Below, piece by piece: positions 1 through 8,163 of a stretch of DNA of 64,000 nucleotides. The notes below the pieces were generated by a model. The model searched no databases, had not been told where the DNA came from, and was given only the letters and a program-made list of their open reading frames with translations. The DNA is from Aliidiomarina taiwanensis (GTDB lineage: Bacteria; Pseudomonadota; Gammaproteobacteria; Enterobacterales; Alteromonadaceae): NCBI RefSeq assembly GCF_003987015.1, contig NZ_PIPQ01000004.1:62001-126000 (forward strand), given 5' to 3'. The position numbers were made by a program, and so were the translations under genes. Each line of letters opens with the position of its first letter. The stretch's first letter is position 1.

Positions 1-503
1 AGGAACTGGCCAATCGATTAGGCCGAGATATTTCACAGCTCGAACAAATGATAGCAAAACCCACGGTTAAAATGCCTCCGCAAACAGCCAAGCGTTCGCG
101 GGGAACCCCTGTTGAGCGTGCCATGGGTATGCTGGTGCAGCACCCGGAGCTTGGCAAAATGGTGCCTGTAAACAATACCTTGGCTGACTTAAAAATGGAG
201 AACGCAAAAGTATTTGTGGCATTGCACCGACAAACCAGTGGGCAAACCCTCACCACAGCGCAGCTGTTAGAGGGGTGGCGTGGTACTCGTTATGAAGAAC
301 AATTACGAGATTTAGCCCAATGGAACCATGAAATTCTTGCAGCACACCTTGAACAAGAGTTCAAAGACACCTATATGTTCTTAATAGACCGCTATTTAGA
401 ACAGCGGTATGAAGAATTAAAAGCTTTACCTACGGAACAGTTAACCAAGGCTCGGTTACGTGAACTTGACCAAATCTTAAGAGCCCTGAAAAAGTCTCCC
501 TAG
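1..503 (+). CDS. dnaG: DNA primase DnaG, C-terminal part (cut by window start)
   Basis: The reading frame is open from base 3 through the first bases of the window, so the gene begins upstream and only about 166 C-terminal residues are present. The visible start resembles the ELANRLGRDISQLE region found near the end of DnaG linkers, and the rest is the helical C-terminal domain that contacts DnaB helicase; the catalytic TOPRIM core lies outside the window. Primase makes the RNA primers for chromosome replication. Its position immediately before rpoD matches the classical rpsU-dnaG-rpoD macromolecular synthesis operon. Identification rests on C-terminal similarity plus this synteny. Confidence 0.9.
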   Translation, partial: ELANRLGRDISQLEQMIAKPTVKMPPQTAKRSRGTPVERAMGMLVQHPELGKMVPVNNTLADLKMENAKVFVALHRQTSGQTLTTAQLLEGWRGTRYEEQLRDLAQWNHEILAAHLEQEFKDTYMFLIDRYLEQRYEELKALPTEQLTKARLRELDQILRALKKSP

Positions 504-560
504 CAAAGTGCTTGGGAAATATAGTTCTATTATCGGCTGGCTGAATAACCGTCTATTTGC

Positions 561-566
561 TATAAT
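561..566 (+). promoter_or_regulatory. Candidate -10 box of an rpoD-proximal promoter
   Basis: A perfect TATAAT lies 54 bases before the rpoD start in the dnaG-rpoD gap. The -35 region at 17 bases spacing is poor, so this is only a candidate. An internal promoter before rpoD would be consistent with separate sigma-factor expression. Confidence 0.4.
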
Positions 567-620
567 ATGCGGTCATTCCAAAAGCATCCCAATAATCATT
601 CAACTGAGGTGAACGCCTGT

Positions 621-2453
621 ATGCAGACTCGGCAGTCGCAACTGAAACTTCTTATTGCTAAGGGAAAAGAGCAAGGGTATTTAACTTTTGCTGAAGTGAA
701 CGATCACTTACCCCAAGACATTGTAGATTCAGACCAAATCGAAGATATAGTTCGCATGATTAACGACATGGGTATCAAGGTGTTTGAAAATGCACCAGAT
801 GCCGATGAGCTTATGATGAGCGAAGACGCAGCTGACGAAGATGCAGCTGAAGCGGCAGCAGCAGCACTCGCTACTGTTGAAAGTGAAATTGGCCGAACCA
901 CAGACCCTGTACGTATGTATATGCGTGAAATGGGAACGGTGGAGCTCCTGACTCGTGAAGACGAAATTGCTATTGCAAAGCGGATAGAACAAGGTATTAA
1001 CCAAGTCCAATCGTCCATTGCAGAGTACCCGCAAGCTATCAAATACCTACTTGAACAGTGGGATGCTTTCGAAGCAGAAGAAATTCGCTTAACAGACATT
1101 ATTGTTGGCTTTGTTGACCCTGACGAAGTAGGGCAAGTAGCGCCAACAGCCACCCATGTTGGCTCTGAGTTAACCGAAGAGCAGCAGGAAGACGCTGACG
1201 ACGAAGACGAAACACCGGCGGAAGAAGAAGAGGAAGACACAGGTTTAGACCCTGAGTTCGCGCGTGAAAAGTTTGCAGAGCTCCGCACTCAATACGAAAA
1301 GACCTGTGCAACCATTGAAAAGCACGGGCGTGAACATGAAAAGTCGAAAGCTGAAATTGAAGCACTTGGTGAACTGTTCCGTCAATTCCAATTAGTGCCT
1401 AAGCTGTTCGACCGCTTAGTACGTGACATGCGTGAAGTGATGCACCGAGTGCGTGTGCAAGAGCGCCTTATCATGAAGCTTTGCTTAGAAAACAGCAAGC
1501 TACCGAAGCGTACCTTTGTGCAAGCCTTTGCAGGTCAAGAAAGCAGCATGGACTGGTTCGATAAACTAGTGAACAAAGGCGTGAGTTATAGTGCCGACTT
1601 AGCAGTACAGCGTGAAGAGGTTGAGCGCTGCGTGCAGAAACTGCATGAAGTTGCCGTAGAAACCGGTTTAACGATTTCCGACGTGAAAGACATTAACCGC
1701 CGCATGTCAATTGGTGAAGCCAAAGCCAGCCGAGCCAAGAAAGAAATGATTGAAGCAAACTTGCGTTTGGTTATTTCCATTGCGAAGAAGTACACCAACC
1801 GTGGCTTGCAATTCCTCGACCTAATTCAGGAAGGGAACATAGGCCTCATGAAAGCGGTTGATAAGTTTGAATATCGCCGTGGGTTTAAATTTTCAACCTA
1901 TGCCACCTGGTGGATTCGCCAAGCAATTACTCGTTCCATTGCGGACCAAGCGCGAACCATTCGTATTCCAGTGCATATGATTGAGACCATTAACAAGCTG
2001 AACCGTGTAGCACGCCAAATGCTACAAGAAATGGGGCGTGAGCCGCATCCGGAAGAGCTTGCTGAGCGTATGGCTATGCCGGAGGACAAGGTACGGAAAG
2101 TGCTGAAAATAGCGAAAGAGCCTATTTCCATGGAAACCCCAATTGGTGACGATGAAGACTCGCACTTAGGTGACTTTATTGAAGACACCACGCTAGAATT
2201 GCCGGTGGACTCTGCCACGTCAGAAAGCCTGCAAACAACAGTACACGATGTTCTAGGTGGCTTAACGCCGCGTGAAGCAAAAGTACTGCGCATGCGCTTT
2301 GGTATCGACATGAATACGGACCACACGCTTGAAGAAGTAGGTAAGCAGTTTGATGTAACCCGTGAACGGATTCGTCAAATTGAAGCAAAAGCGCTTCGAA
2401 AGCTGCGCCATCCAAGCCGCAGTGAGCAATTAAAAAGCTTCTTAGACGAATAA
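621..2453 (+). CDS. rpoD: RNA polymerase sigma factor RpoD (sigma-70)
   Basis: The 610-residue product is the housekeeping sigma factor that directs core RNA polymerase to most promoters. The N-terminus carries region 1.1, followed by region 1.2 ([11 protein letters not shown]), the long acidic non-conserved region with an Asp/Glu-rich stretch near residues 180-210, region 2 with the -10 recognition helix ([10 protein letters not shown]), region 3, and region 4 with its helix-turn-helix ([17 protein letters not shown]). The frame is open from 567, but the ATG at 621 aligns with the E. coli N-terminus and has GAGGTGA eight bases upstream. Downstream are a strong terminator and a tRNA gene. Confidence 0.98.
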   Translation: MQTRQSQLKLLIAKGKEQGYLTFAEVNDHLPQDIVDSDQIEDIVRMINDMGIKVFENAPDADELMMSEDAADEDAAEAAAAALATVESEIGRTTDPVRMYMREMGTVELLTREDEIAIAKRIEQGINQVQSSIAEYPQAIKYLLEQWDAFEAEEIRLTDIIVGFVDPDEVGQVAPTATHVGSELTEEQQEDADDEDETPAEEEEEDTGLDPEFAREKFAELRTQYEKTCATIEKHGREHEKSKAEIEALGELFRQFQLVPKLFDRLVRDMREVMHRVRVQERLIMKLCLENSKLPKRTFVQAFAGQESSMDWFDKLVNKGVSYSADLAVQREEVERCVQKLHEVAVETGLTISDVKDINRRMSIGEAKASRAKKEMIEANLRLVISIAKKYTNRGLQFLDLIQEGNIGLMKAVDKFEYRRGFKFSTYATWWIRQAITRSIADQARTIRIPVHMIETINKLNRVARQMLQEMGREPHPEELAERMAMPEDKVRKVLKIAKEPISMETPIGDDEDSHLGDFIEDTTLELPVDSATSESLQTTVHDVLGGLTPREAKVLRMRFGIDMNTDHTLEEVGKQFDVTRERIRQIEAKALRKLRHPSRSEQLKSFLDE

Positions 2454-2467
2454 ATAAGCAAGTAACT

Positions 2468-2494
2468 AAAAAAGCGCCCGAGGGCGCTTTTTTA
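2468..2494 (+). terminator. Rho-independent terminator after rpoD
   Basis: AAAGCGCCC (2471-2479) and GGGCGCTTT (2482-2490) form a perfect GC-rich hairpin flanked by an A-run and a T-run, 15 bases after the rpoD stop. Confidence 0.95.
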
Positions 2495-2510
2495 TTGTAT
2501 GGGAATTGGT

Positions 2511-2516
2511 TATACT
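2511..2516 (+). promoter_or_regulatory. Candidate -10 box of the tRNA-Ile2 promoter
   Basis: TATACT lies 35 bases before the mature tRNA and is followed by a GC-rich discriminator (GCCGCCGC), as is typical of stringently controlled stable-RNA promoters. No convincing -35 box is seen because the rpoD terminator T-run occupies that region. Confidence 0.45.
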
Positions 2517-2550
2517 TGCCGCCGCTTCCCGGAAGTAACCTTTCTGAAAT

Positions 2551-2626
2551 GGCCCCTTAGCTCAGCGGTTAGAGCAGTCGACTCATAATCGATTGGTCCC
2601 CAGTTCGATTCTGGGAGGGGCCACCA
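2551..2626 (+). tRNA. ileX: tRNA-Ile2 (anticodon CAT, lysidine-modified)
   Basis: A full 76-base cloverleaf is present with encoded CCA. The acceptor is GGCCCCT paired with AGGGGCC, the D-loop is GCTCAGCGGTTAGAGC, the anticodon stem GTCGA/TCGAT encloses CTCATAA with anticodon CAT at 2584-2586, and the T-stem is present. The acceptor and body match E. coli ileX rather than elongator Met tRNA, so the C34 is expected to be converted to lysidine by TilS to read AUA. E. coli also keeps ileX near rpoD, which supports the assignment. Confidence 0.93.
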
Positions 2627-2641
2627 TTTCATAGCCCGTTC

Positions 2642-2986
2642 TTAACAGCTTGTATCGAGCGATGTTGCAAACTGCATAGAGACACGCATCATGCGTCCTG
2701 CTATTTCTTCTAAACGCTTCTCTTGTTCCGGTGTGAAATTGTCAGGATCAACGCCCTTCGCTTCCGCTTTATTTGCTATCGACTCGAGTTTAGAGCCAAA
2801 GGCTTCCATTTTTTGGTCGGCTTCTGAAACACATATCTGACCTTCGCTTACTTGCTTTTCAACCTTTGCCAGCGCCGACTCCATATCGCTCATCATTTTC
2901 TCCTCTGGGCTGCTGCATGCGGCCAGAGTAAAAATGAAGCCGGCAGTGCAGGCAAGGGTAAGAGTACGTTTAACGATAAGCTTCAT
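2642..2986 (-). CDS. Small predicted lipoprotein of unknown function
   Basis: I do not recognise a family for this 114-residue protein. It begins with a lipoprotein signal peptide: basic start, hydrophobic core and the lipobox LAAC, with Cys24 as the likely lipidation site. The mature part is mostly charged and helical, ending in Cys. Two cysteines remain after the lipid Cys, one in GQICVS and one as the last residue, so a disulfide is possible. The gene is convergent with the upstream tRNA and has no obvious operon partner. It is likely an envelope protein; function is unknown. Confidence 0.75.
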   Translation of the reverse strand: MKLIVKRTLTLACTAGFIFTLAACSSPEEKMMSDMESALAKVEKQVSEGQICVSEADQKMEAFGSKLESIANKAEAKGVDPDNFTPEQEKRLEEIAGRMMRVSMQFATSLDTSC

Positions 2987-3059
2987 GTTATGTCCTTATG
3001 ATGGTTGTTAATTATTTGTAGCGACAGCTTACGGGAAACGAATGTCCCTGCCAATACAA

Positions 3060-5309
3060 TTAATACCGGCTTCTATTTTTTTGTCGTGCAGCATGTAGTT
3101 TCTTATAACTCTCTATTAGGCGTAAGTGCTTGTCTAAGCCTTCAAGCTGCATATTGGTGGGCGTTAATCCGTAAAAACGAACCTCGCCGGTTACCGAGCC
3201 TACAGCAGCATGCATAACAGGTTCGCCAAACATACGCGTTAGGTTTGGCACGTAGTGCTGTAGCTCTAGGCTGTTGTCAAGAGTAATTTCCAATACGGCG
3301 TTTAATGCTTGGTAAAATAAGCCTCGCTCAACCGTGTTGTCATTGTATTGTAAAAAGGCTTCTACTAAGTCGAGGGCTTCTTCAAACTCTTCTAAAGCTA
3401 AATAAATAAGCAGTTTAAGCTCTAGAATGGTGAGTTGTCCCCAAGGTGTGTTTTCGTCAAACTCAATGCCTATTAAGGTAATAATATCTGCATAATTGTC
3501 CAGCTGACTTTCTTCTAAACGCTCGACGAGGGCACGTAGCTGCTGGTTGTCTAAGCGGTGTAAGTTTAGAATGTCTGCACGGTAGTCTAGTGCTTTATTG
3601 GTGTTGTCCCAGACCAAATCTTCAATGGGGTATACCTCGGAAAAGCCGGGTACCAGCATGCGACAAACGGCCGCGCCTAACTGGTCATGCACGGCCACAT
3701 ACACCTCTTTACCAAGATCACGCAGTAACCCGAACAGATAGTCTGCTTCTTCTTGAGTTGTACCCGAATGATCCCACTCGCAATATTCAAAGTCGGCCTT
3801 GCTGCTAAAAAAGCGCCATGAAATAACACCCGAGGAGTCAATAAAGTGTTCAACGTAGTTGTTCGGCTCTTGCACCGCCATTTCATTGAAAGTAGGCTTT
3901 TGAATGTCGTTCAAACCTTCAAAACTACGGCCTTGCAATAGCTCTGTGAGGCTTCGCTCTATGGCTACTTGTTGGCTTGGGTGTGCTCCAAATGAAGGGA
4001 AAACACCACCAGTACGCGGGTTCATTAAGGTGACACAGGCTACGGGGTACTGGCCGCCGAGCGAAGCGTCTTTAACCAGCACAGGAAAGCCTTGTTCTTC
4101 TAAAGCTTTGATACCTTCAACAATGTTTGGGTACTTGTTCAGTACTTCTTGTGGCACATCGGGTAAGGCTAACTGCTGTTCAATAATCTCTTTTTTAACA
4201 GCACGCTCAAATATCTCGGACAAGCACTGCACGTGCGCTTCAGCAAGGGTATTACCGGCGCTCATGCCGTTACTTAAATACAAGTTTTCAATTAAATTGC
4301 TAGGGAAGTAGACAGTTTCTCCGTCTGACTGGCGAACAAAAGGTAAGGAGCAAATACCACGTTCCACATTCCCTGAATTTGTGTCTATTAAGTGGCTACC
4401 TAGAAGTTCATTGTCTGGGTTGTAAATCGCTAGGCAGTAGTCGTCTAATATATCGTCAGGAAGTTCGCCATTGGGACCTGGCTTAAACCATTTTTCATTT
4501 GGGTAATGAACAAACTCACTGTTCGCTATCTCTTCACCAAAAAACTGGTCGTTATAGAAGAAATTACAATTCATCCGTTCAATAAACTCGCCCAGTGCCG
4601 AGCATAGGGCACTTTCTTTGGTTGCGCCTTTGCCATTGGTAAAACACATGGGCGAAGCTGCGTCGCGTATATGTAATGACCATACGTGGGGCACTATATT
4701 TCGCCAGGAAGCTATTTCTATTTTCATGCCGACTTCTGCTAATAAAGCCGTCATATTGGCGATGGTGTCTTCAAGGGGCAAGTCTTTGCCTAGAATACGG
4801 TGTTTCTCCGTTGTGTCGGAGCCGACTGTAAGAAGTGCTTGGGTGTCAGCGTCGAGGTTGTCGACGGTTTCAATTTGAAACTCGGGACCTGTCTGCACGA
4901 CCTTTTTTACGGTACAGCGGTCGATGGAGCGTAAAATACCTTTGCGGTCGCGCTCGGAAATGTCGTCTGGCAACTCCACCTGAATTTTGAAAATTTGGTT
5001 GTATCGGTTCTCAGGGTCCACAATGTTGTTTTGGGAAATGCGAATATTGTCGGTGGATATATTTCGCGACAAGCAATAGACCCGCACAAAGTATGCTGCA
5101 CACATGGCAGAGGAAGCCAGGAAGTAGTCAAAGGGGCTAGGCGCTGAGCCGTCTCCCTTGTAACGAATGGGTTGGTCGGTAATAACAGTGAAGTCGTCAA
5201 ATTTTGCTTCAAGACGTAAGTTGTCGAGAAAATTAACTTTTATTTCCATGGGTGCAGGCCAGTTGTACTCAGGTGGGACAGAGAAAGACAATAAGGGGGT
5301 ATTATCCAT
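3060..5309 (-). CDS. ycaO: OsmC-YcaO fusion protein (YcaO family)
   Basis: Residues from about 165 to 749 align end to end with E. coli YcaO (586 residues), including the CFTNGKGATK nucleotide-binding segment, ALGEFIERMNCNFF, NLYLSNGMSAGNT, FIDSSGVISW and SFGAHPS. E. coli YcaO is linked to the beta-methylthiolation of ribosomal protein S12 by RimO; YcaO proteins in general activate amides with ATP. The first 150 residues form an OsmC-like domain absent from the E. coli protein, and they keep cysteines at 70 and 132 where OsmC proteins place their redox pair. The start could also be the ATG at 5249 (residue 21); neither start has a strong ribosome site. The gene is divergent from queH. Confidence 0.9.
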   Translation of the reverse strand: MDNTPLLSFSVPPEYNWPAPMEIKVNFLDNLRLEAKFDDFTVITDQPIRYKGDGSAPSPFDYFLASSAMCAAYFVRVYCLSRNISTDNIRISQNNIVDPENRYNQIFKIQVELPDDISERDRKGILRSIDRCTVKKVVQTGPEFQIETVDNLDADTQALLTVGSDTTEKHRILGKDLPLEDTIANMTALLAEVGMKIEIASWRNIVPHVWSLHIRDAASPMCFTNGKGATKESALCSALGEFIERMNCNFFYNDQFFGEEIANSEFVHYPNEKWFKPGPNGELPDDILDDYCLAIYNPDNELLGSHLIDTNSGNVERGICSLPFVRQSDGETVYFPSNLIENLYLSNGMSAGNTLAEAHVQCLSEIFERAVKKEIIEQQLALPDVPQEVLNKYPNIVEGIKALEEQGFPVLVKDASLGGQYPVACVTLMNPRTGGVFPSFGAHPSQQVAIERSLTELLQGRSFEGLNDIQKPTFNEMAVQEPNNYVEHFIDSSGVISWRFFSSKADFEYCEWDHSGTTQEEADYLFGLLRDLGKEVYVAVHDQLGAAVCRMLVPGFSEVYPIEDLVWDNTNKALDYRADILNLHRLDNQQLRALVERLEESQLDNYADIITLIGIEFDENTPWGQLTILELKLLIYLALEEFEEALDLVEAFLQYNDNTVERGLFYQALNAVLEITLDNSLELQHYVPNLTRMFGEPVMHAAVGSVTGEVRFYGLTPTNMQLEGLDKHLRLIESYKKLHAARQKNRSRY

Positions 5310-5417
5310 GAAAATGAACGGAGCGTCTTTAACTTTCGCAAAAAACCACAGTACCGCTTCCGCGCTGCGCTATGTTAAACTAAAGGGGTCCCCTTATTTT
5401 TAGTGTTAGGTTTTCTC

Positions 5418-6062
5418 ATGAAAGAAGAAAGTATTGTTCTTGAAACGCCAACAGACTCCAAAAAGGTTTTGTTGCATTCTTGCTGTGCCCCGTGCTCTGG
5501 TGAAGTCATGGAGCGTATGGCTGAAGCCGGCATTAAGTTCACCATCTTCTTTTATAACCCCAATATACACCCGGAAAAAGAATACTTAATTCGTAAAGAA
5601 GAAAATGTTCGCTTTGCCGAAGAGCTTGGTGTTGACTTTGTCGATGCAGATTACGACTCAAGAAACTGGTTTGACCGTGTGAAAGGCCTTGAGTGGGAGC
5701 CTGAGCGTGGCGCTCGTTGCACCGAATGTTTTGATATGCGCTTTGAGCGCACCGCTTTGTATGCTCATGAAAACGGCTTTGACACCATTACCAGTTGTTT
5801 AGGTATTTCTCGCTGGAAAGACATGGACCAAATTAATGGCTCGGGGCTACGGGCGGCAGCACGCTATCCGAACATGCATTATTGGACATTCAACTGGCGC
5901 AAAAATGGTGGCTCGGCGCGGATGGTAGAAATTGCCAAGCGCGAACGCTTTTATCAACAAGAATATTGCGGCTGCGTATACTCATTGCGAGACACCAACC
6001 GCTGGCGTCTTGAGAATGGGCGTAAGCGTATTGAAATTGGCGTGAAGTACTACGGTCAGTAA
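5418..6062 (+). CDS. queH: Epoxyqueuosine reductase QueH
   Basis: This 214-residue protein belongs to the former DUF208 family, the non-cobalamin enzyme that reduces epoxyqueuosine to queuosine in the wobble base of tRNAs with GUN anticodons. It shows the family cysteine sets: HSCCAPC near the N-terminus (C22, C23, C26), CTEC (C101, C104) and EYCGC (C184, C186), which ligate an Fe-S cluster and a further metal. The open frame starts at 5403, but the ATG at 5418 with AGG seven bases upstream gives the expected N-terminus. It overlaps yjjX by one base, so the two are probably co-translated. E. coli uses the unrelated QueG for this step. Confidence 0.92.
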   Translation: MKEESIVLETPTDSKKVLLHSCCAPCSGEVMERMAEAGIKFTIFFYNPNIHPEKEYLIRKEENVRFAEELGVDFVDADYDSRNWFDRVKGLEWEPERGARCTECFDMRFERTALYAHENGFDTITSCLGISRWKDMDQINGSGLRAAARYPNMHYWTFNWRKNGGSARMVEIAKRERFYQQEYCGCVYSLRDTNRWRLENGRKRIEIGVKYYGQ

Positions 6063-6607
6063 TGGGTGACGGGGAGTTAAAGGTTGTTGTAGGCTCACGC
6101 AACCCAGTTAAAGTAGCTGCAGCCCAAGCGGCATTTACAGCAAGCTTTCCTACCCGCAAAGTCCTCGTGGAAGGTGTGGCTGCACCTTCTGGAGTGGCTG
6201 ACCAGCCCATGAGCGAAGAAGAAACACTTTTAGGTGCGAGAAACCGCGTTGCGTATTGTCAGGCTCAGCATGCAGCAGACTTCTATGTGGGCTTTGAGGG
6301 CGGAGTCCAAGACTTTCGTTTTGGTCCCTCTACCTTTGCATTCCTTGTTATTAGTGATGGTCAGACAGAGCATGTTGGCCGTTCCTGTAACCTCCCATTA
6401 CCGCCTTTGTTTTATCAACAACTAGAAAGTGGCAAGGAGCTAGGTGACGTGCTCGACGCTCACTTTAATACCCAGAACGTTAAACAAAAAGGGGGTGCTA
6501 TCGGCTTGCTCACTAAAGGGCTAGAGTCACGCCAAAGCACCTATATTCAAGCACTTACACTCGCTCTTTCGCCTTTTAGACACCCCGCACTTTATACCTT
6601 CTGTTAG
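6062..6607 (+). CDS. yjjX: Inosine/xanthosine triphosphatase YjjX
   Basis: The 181-residue product is a house-cleaning NTPase that hydrolyses ITP and XTP to keep deaminated purines out of nucleic acids. Family motifs are visible: VVVGSRNPVKV at the N-terminus, the EEETLLGARNR segment, FYVGFEGGV with the acidic metal ligand, and the KGGAIGLLTKG stretch before the end. Its ATG overlaps the TAA of queH (TAATG). Length matches the usual 170-180 residues. The queH pairing suggests shared expression, not shared chemistry. Confidence 0.92.
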   Translation: MGDGELKVVVGSRNPVKVAAAQAAFTASFPTRKVLVEGVAAPSGVADQPMSEEETLLGARNRVAYCQAQHAADFYVGFEGGVQDFRFGPSTFAFLVISDGQTEHVGRSCNLPLPPLFYQQLESGKELGDVLDAHFNTQNVKQKGGAIGLLTKGLESRQSTYIQALTLALSPFRHPALYTFC

Positions 6608-6677
6608 GCTTTATCTTGCATCGTACGGTTAAACTCATGTAGGTTGAGCATATCAGCCCCATTCGTTAACCATTGAT

Positions 6678-7460
6678 ATGCTTATACATCGTTTACGTCG
6701 ACTATTGTACAAACACCTTGAGCCTGCAGGTTGGTCCCGACCCGGGCTGTCGCCTGCCAACTTGTTTATTTCTGCTCTCATCGTTATTTCGGTGGTTGCG
6801 GCTATCTTAGAAACAGAGCCTGTATTAAGGGACAATTATTTAGGCTTGTTTTTATGGATAGAAAACTCTTTTTTTATAGTGTTTTTGATTGAATATGCCC
6901 TGCGAGTCTATGCGGTTGGGGAAGACCCTAAGTATCGCGGCGTGTTTGGCCGCATTCGTTATATCTTCACTTTCGTCGCTCTGGTGGACTTACTTGTATT
7001 GGCATCTTTTGTGGTCACTTTAGGTAGCTTTAGCACTTATTGGATGCGATTTGTAAAGGTGCTGCGTTTACTTCGTATCGCTAGGCTAGGGCGCTTTTCA
7101 AAAGCCATGACAGCCTTTGGTCAAGCTTTAAAAGAGCGATCCTACGAGCTTGTGTTTAGTTGTGTTATTGCGCTGACACTGTTGCTAGGTTCAAGTGCGG
7201 TACTGTATTTCGTGGAAGGGGATAACCAGGAAGCATTTGCCAGTGTTCCACGGGCTTTGTGGTGGAGTGTGGCCACCTTAACCACCGTAGGGTACGGTGA
7301 TGTCACACCTATTACAAGCGCAGGTAAAATATTTGCAGGCATTACTGCACTCGCTGGCGTTGGGCTCATAGCTATGCCAACAGGAATATTAGCGGCGGCC
7401 TTCAGCGATGCATTTCAGCAGCAACGAAAACTAGAAGAAGAAAAAAAACAACAAGGCTAA
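6678..7460 (+). CDS. Voltage-gated potassium channel, Kv-like
   Basis: The 260-residue membrane protein has six predicted transmembrane helices. The voltage-sensor S4 is recognisable as a regularly spaced arginine helix (RFVKVLRLLRIARLGRF), and the pore has the K+ selectivity filter TVGYGD between S5 and S6, followed by the inner helix GVGLIAMPTGILAAAF. The C-terminus is a short charged tail without an RCK/TrkA-N domain. Such channels set membrane potential or allow K+ efflux. The gene stands alone between yjjX and a lipoprotein gene; no start problem is seen. Confidence 0.92.
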   Translation: MLIHRLRRLLYKHLEPAGWSRPGLSPANLFISALIVISVVAAILETEPVLRDNYLGLFLWIENSFFIVFLIEYALRVYAVGEDPKYRGVFGRIRYIFTFVALVDLLVLASFVVTLGSFSTYWMRFVKVLRLLRIARLGRFSKAMTAFGQALKERSYELVFSCVIALTLLLGSSAVLYFVEGDNQEAFASVPRALWWSVATLTTVGYGDVTPITSAGKIFAGITALAGVGLIAMPTGILAAAFSDAFQQQRKLEEEKKQQG

Positions 7461-7545
7461 CTCTTGAGTTAAAGAGGCTGTTGAAAAATTGTTCTTTTGG
7501 CGGTATCGTCTTTTCGTTATACATCCTTAATGCGACGGAGACCAT

Positions 7546-8040
7546 ATGAGTTATTTAAGAGCGGGCTTACTTGTTTTATTAACAGTTTTTGTTTTTGGTT
7601 GTGCAAGTAGCTCTCAAGAAACCACACAAGCAACCATTAGCCCGAAAACCGTAAGCGTACCTGAATATTTGGCGTTTTTAGAGCACCTTGACAGCTCGAT
7701 TGACAAAGGCGAGCCGCGGGCACTTGATGAGAATGAGAAAAGCCAATACACAGGCCTGTCGAACTCACTGAAGCGTTTATTGCAAGGGCATGAGTCGATT
7801 GACACAGTCGCTATGGAAGACCGTATTCGAGTGGCTAATTTACATGAGCGGCTGCAAGCCGTTGTTATGGGCAGTAAGTCTGGCCAAGTAATTTGCCGTA
7901 GCGAGCGTTCCACGGGCACTAACTTTAAGCGCACTACCTGCATGACGCGCGCTGAGTGGGAACGCCAACAGCAAGAAGTGCAAAACTTCTTCCGTCAAGG
8001 CTTTGGGTTTGGTTCGGACATGGTAGGTCCTGACAACTAA
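7546..8040 (+). CDS. Predicted lipoprotein with paired-Cys / EW motif
   Basis: This 164-residue protein starts with a signal peptide ending in FGC (Cys19), so it is probably a lipoprotein. The mature N-terminal half is helical and polar. Near the C-terminus is a compact motif: ICRSERSTGT, then TTCMTRAEWE, with cysteines at 117 and 132. I have seen this Cys-TG-x-Cys-x-T-x2-EW arrangement in small unnamed envelope proteins of other Proteobacteria, but I know of no assigned function. A terminator follows, so it is likely a single-gene unit. Confidence 0.75.
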   Translation: MSYLRAGLLVLLTVFVFGCASSSQETTQATISPKTVSVPEYLAFLEHLDSSIDKGEPRALDENEKSQYTGLSNSLKRLLQGHESIDTVAMEDRIRVANLHERLQAVVMGSKSGQVICRSERSTGTNFKRTTCMTRAEWERQQQEVQNFFRQGFGFGSDMVGPDN

Positions 8041-8055
8041 TCCAGAACACTTGTA

Positions 8056-8085
8056 AAAGCCTCGTTTTATACGAGGTTTTTTTTT
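8056..8085 (+). terminator. Rho-independent terminator
   Basis: CCTCGT and ACGAGG (8060-8076) form a hairpin followed by a run of nine T, 20 bases after the preceding lipoprotein gene. Confidence 0.9.
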
Positions 8086-8163
8086 GCCTCCTTGTCGTGC
8101 ATTTTAATGTATTCTTTAGAAACGCTATGTGCGATTTTGTATAGACCAAAGAGAGACACACAA

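Noticed and set aside
704-1288. Serine-rich 194-residue frame antisense to rpoD
   Set aside because: It mirrors the acidic Asp/Glu codons of RpoD region 1.1 and the non-conserved region; low-complexity serine runs, no ribosome site.
1898-2326. 142-residue frame antisense to rpoD
   Set aside because: Shadow of conserved RpoD regions 2-4; no promoter or family resemblance.
5385-5393. Palindrome GGGGTCCCC before queH as an operator
   Set aside because: Too short and with no loop; no second copy in the window to support a regulator site.
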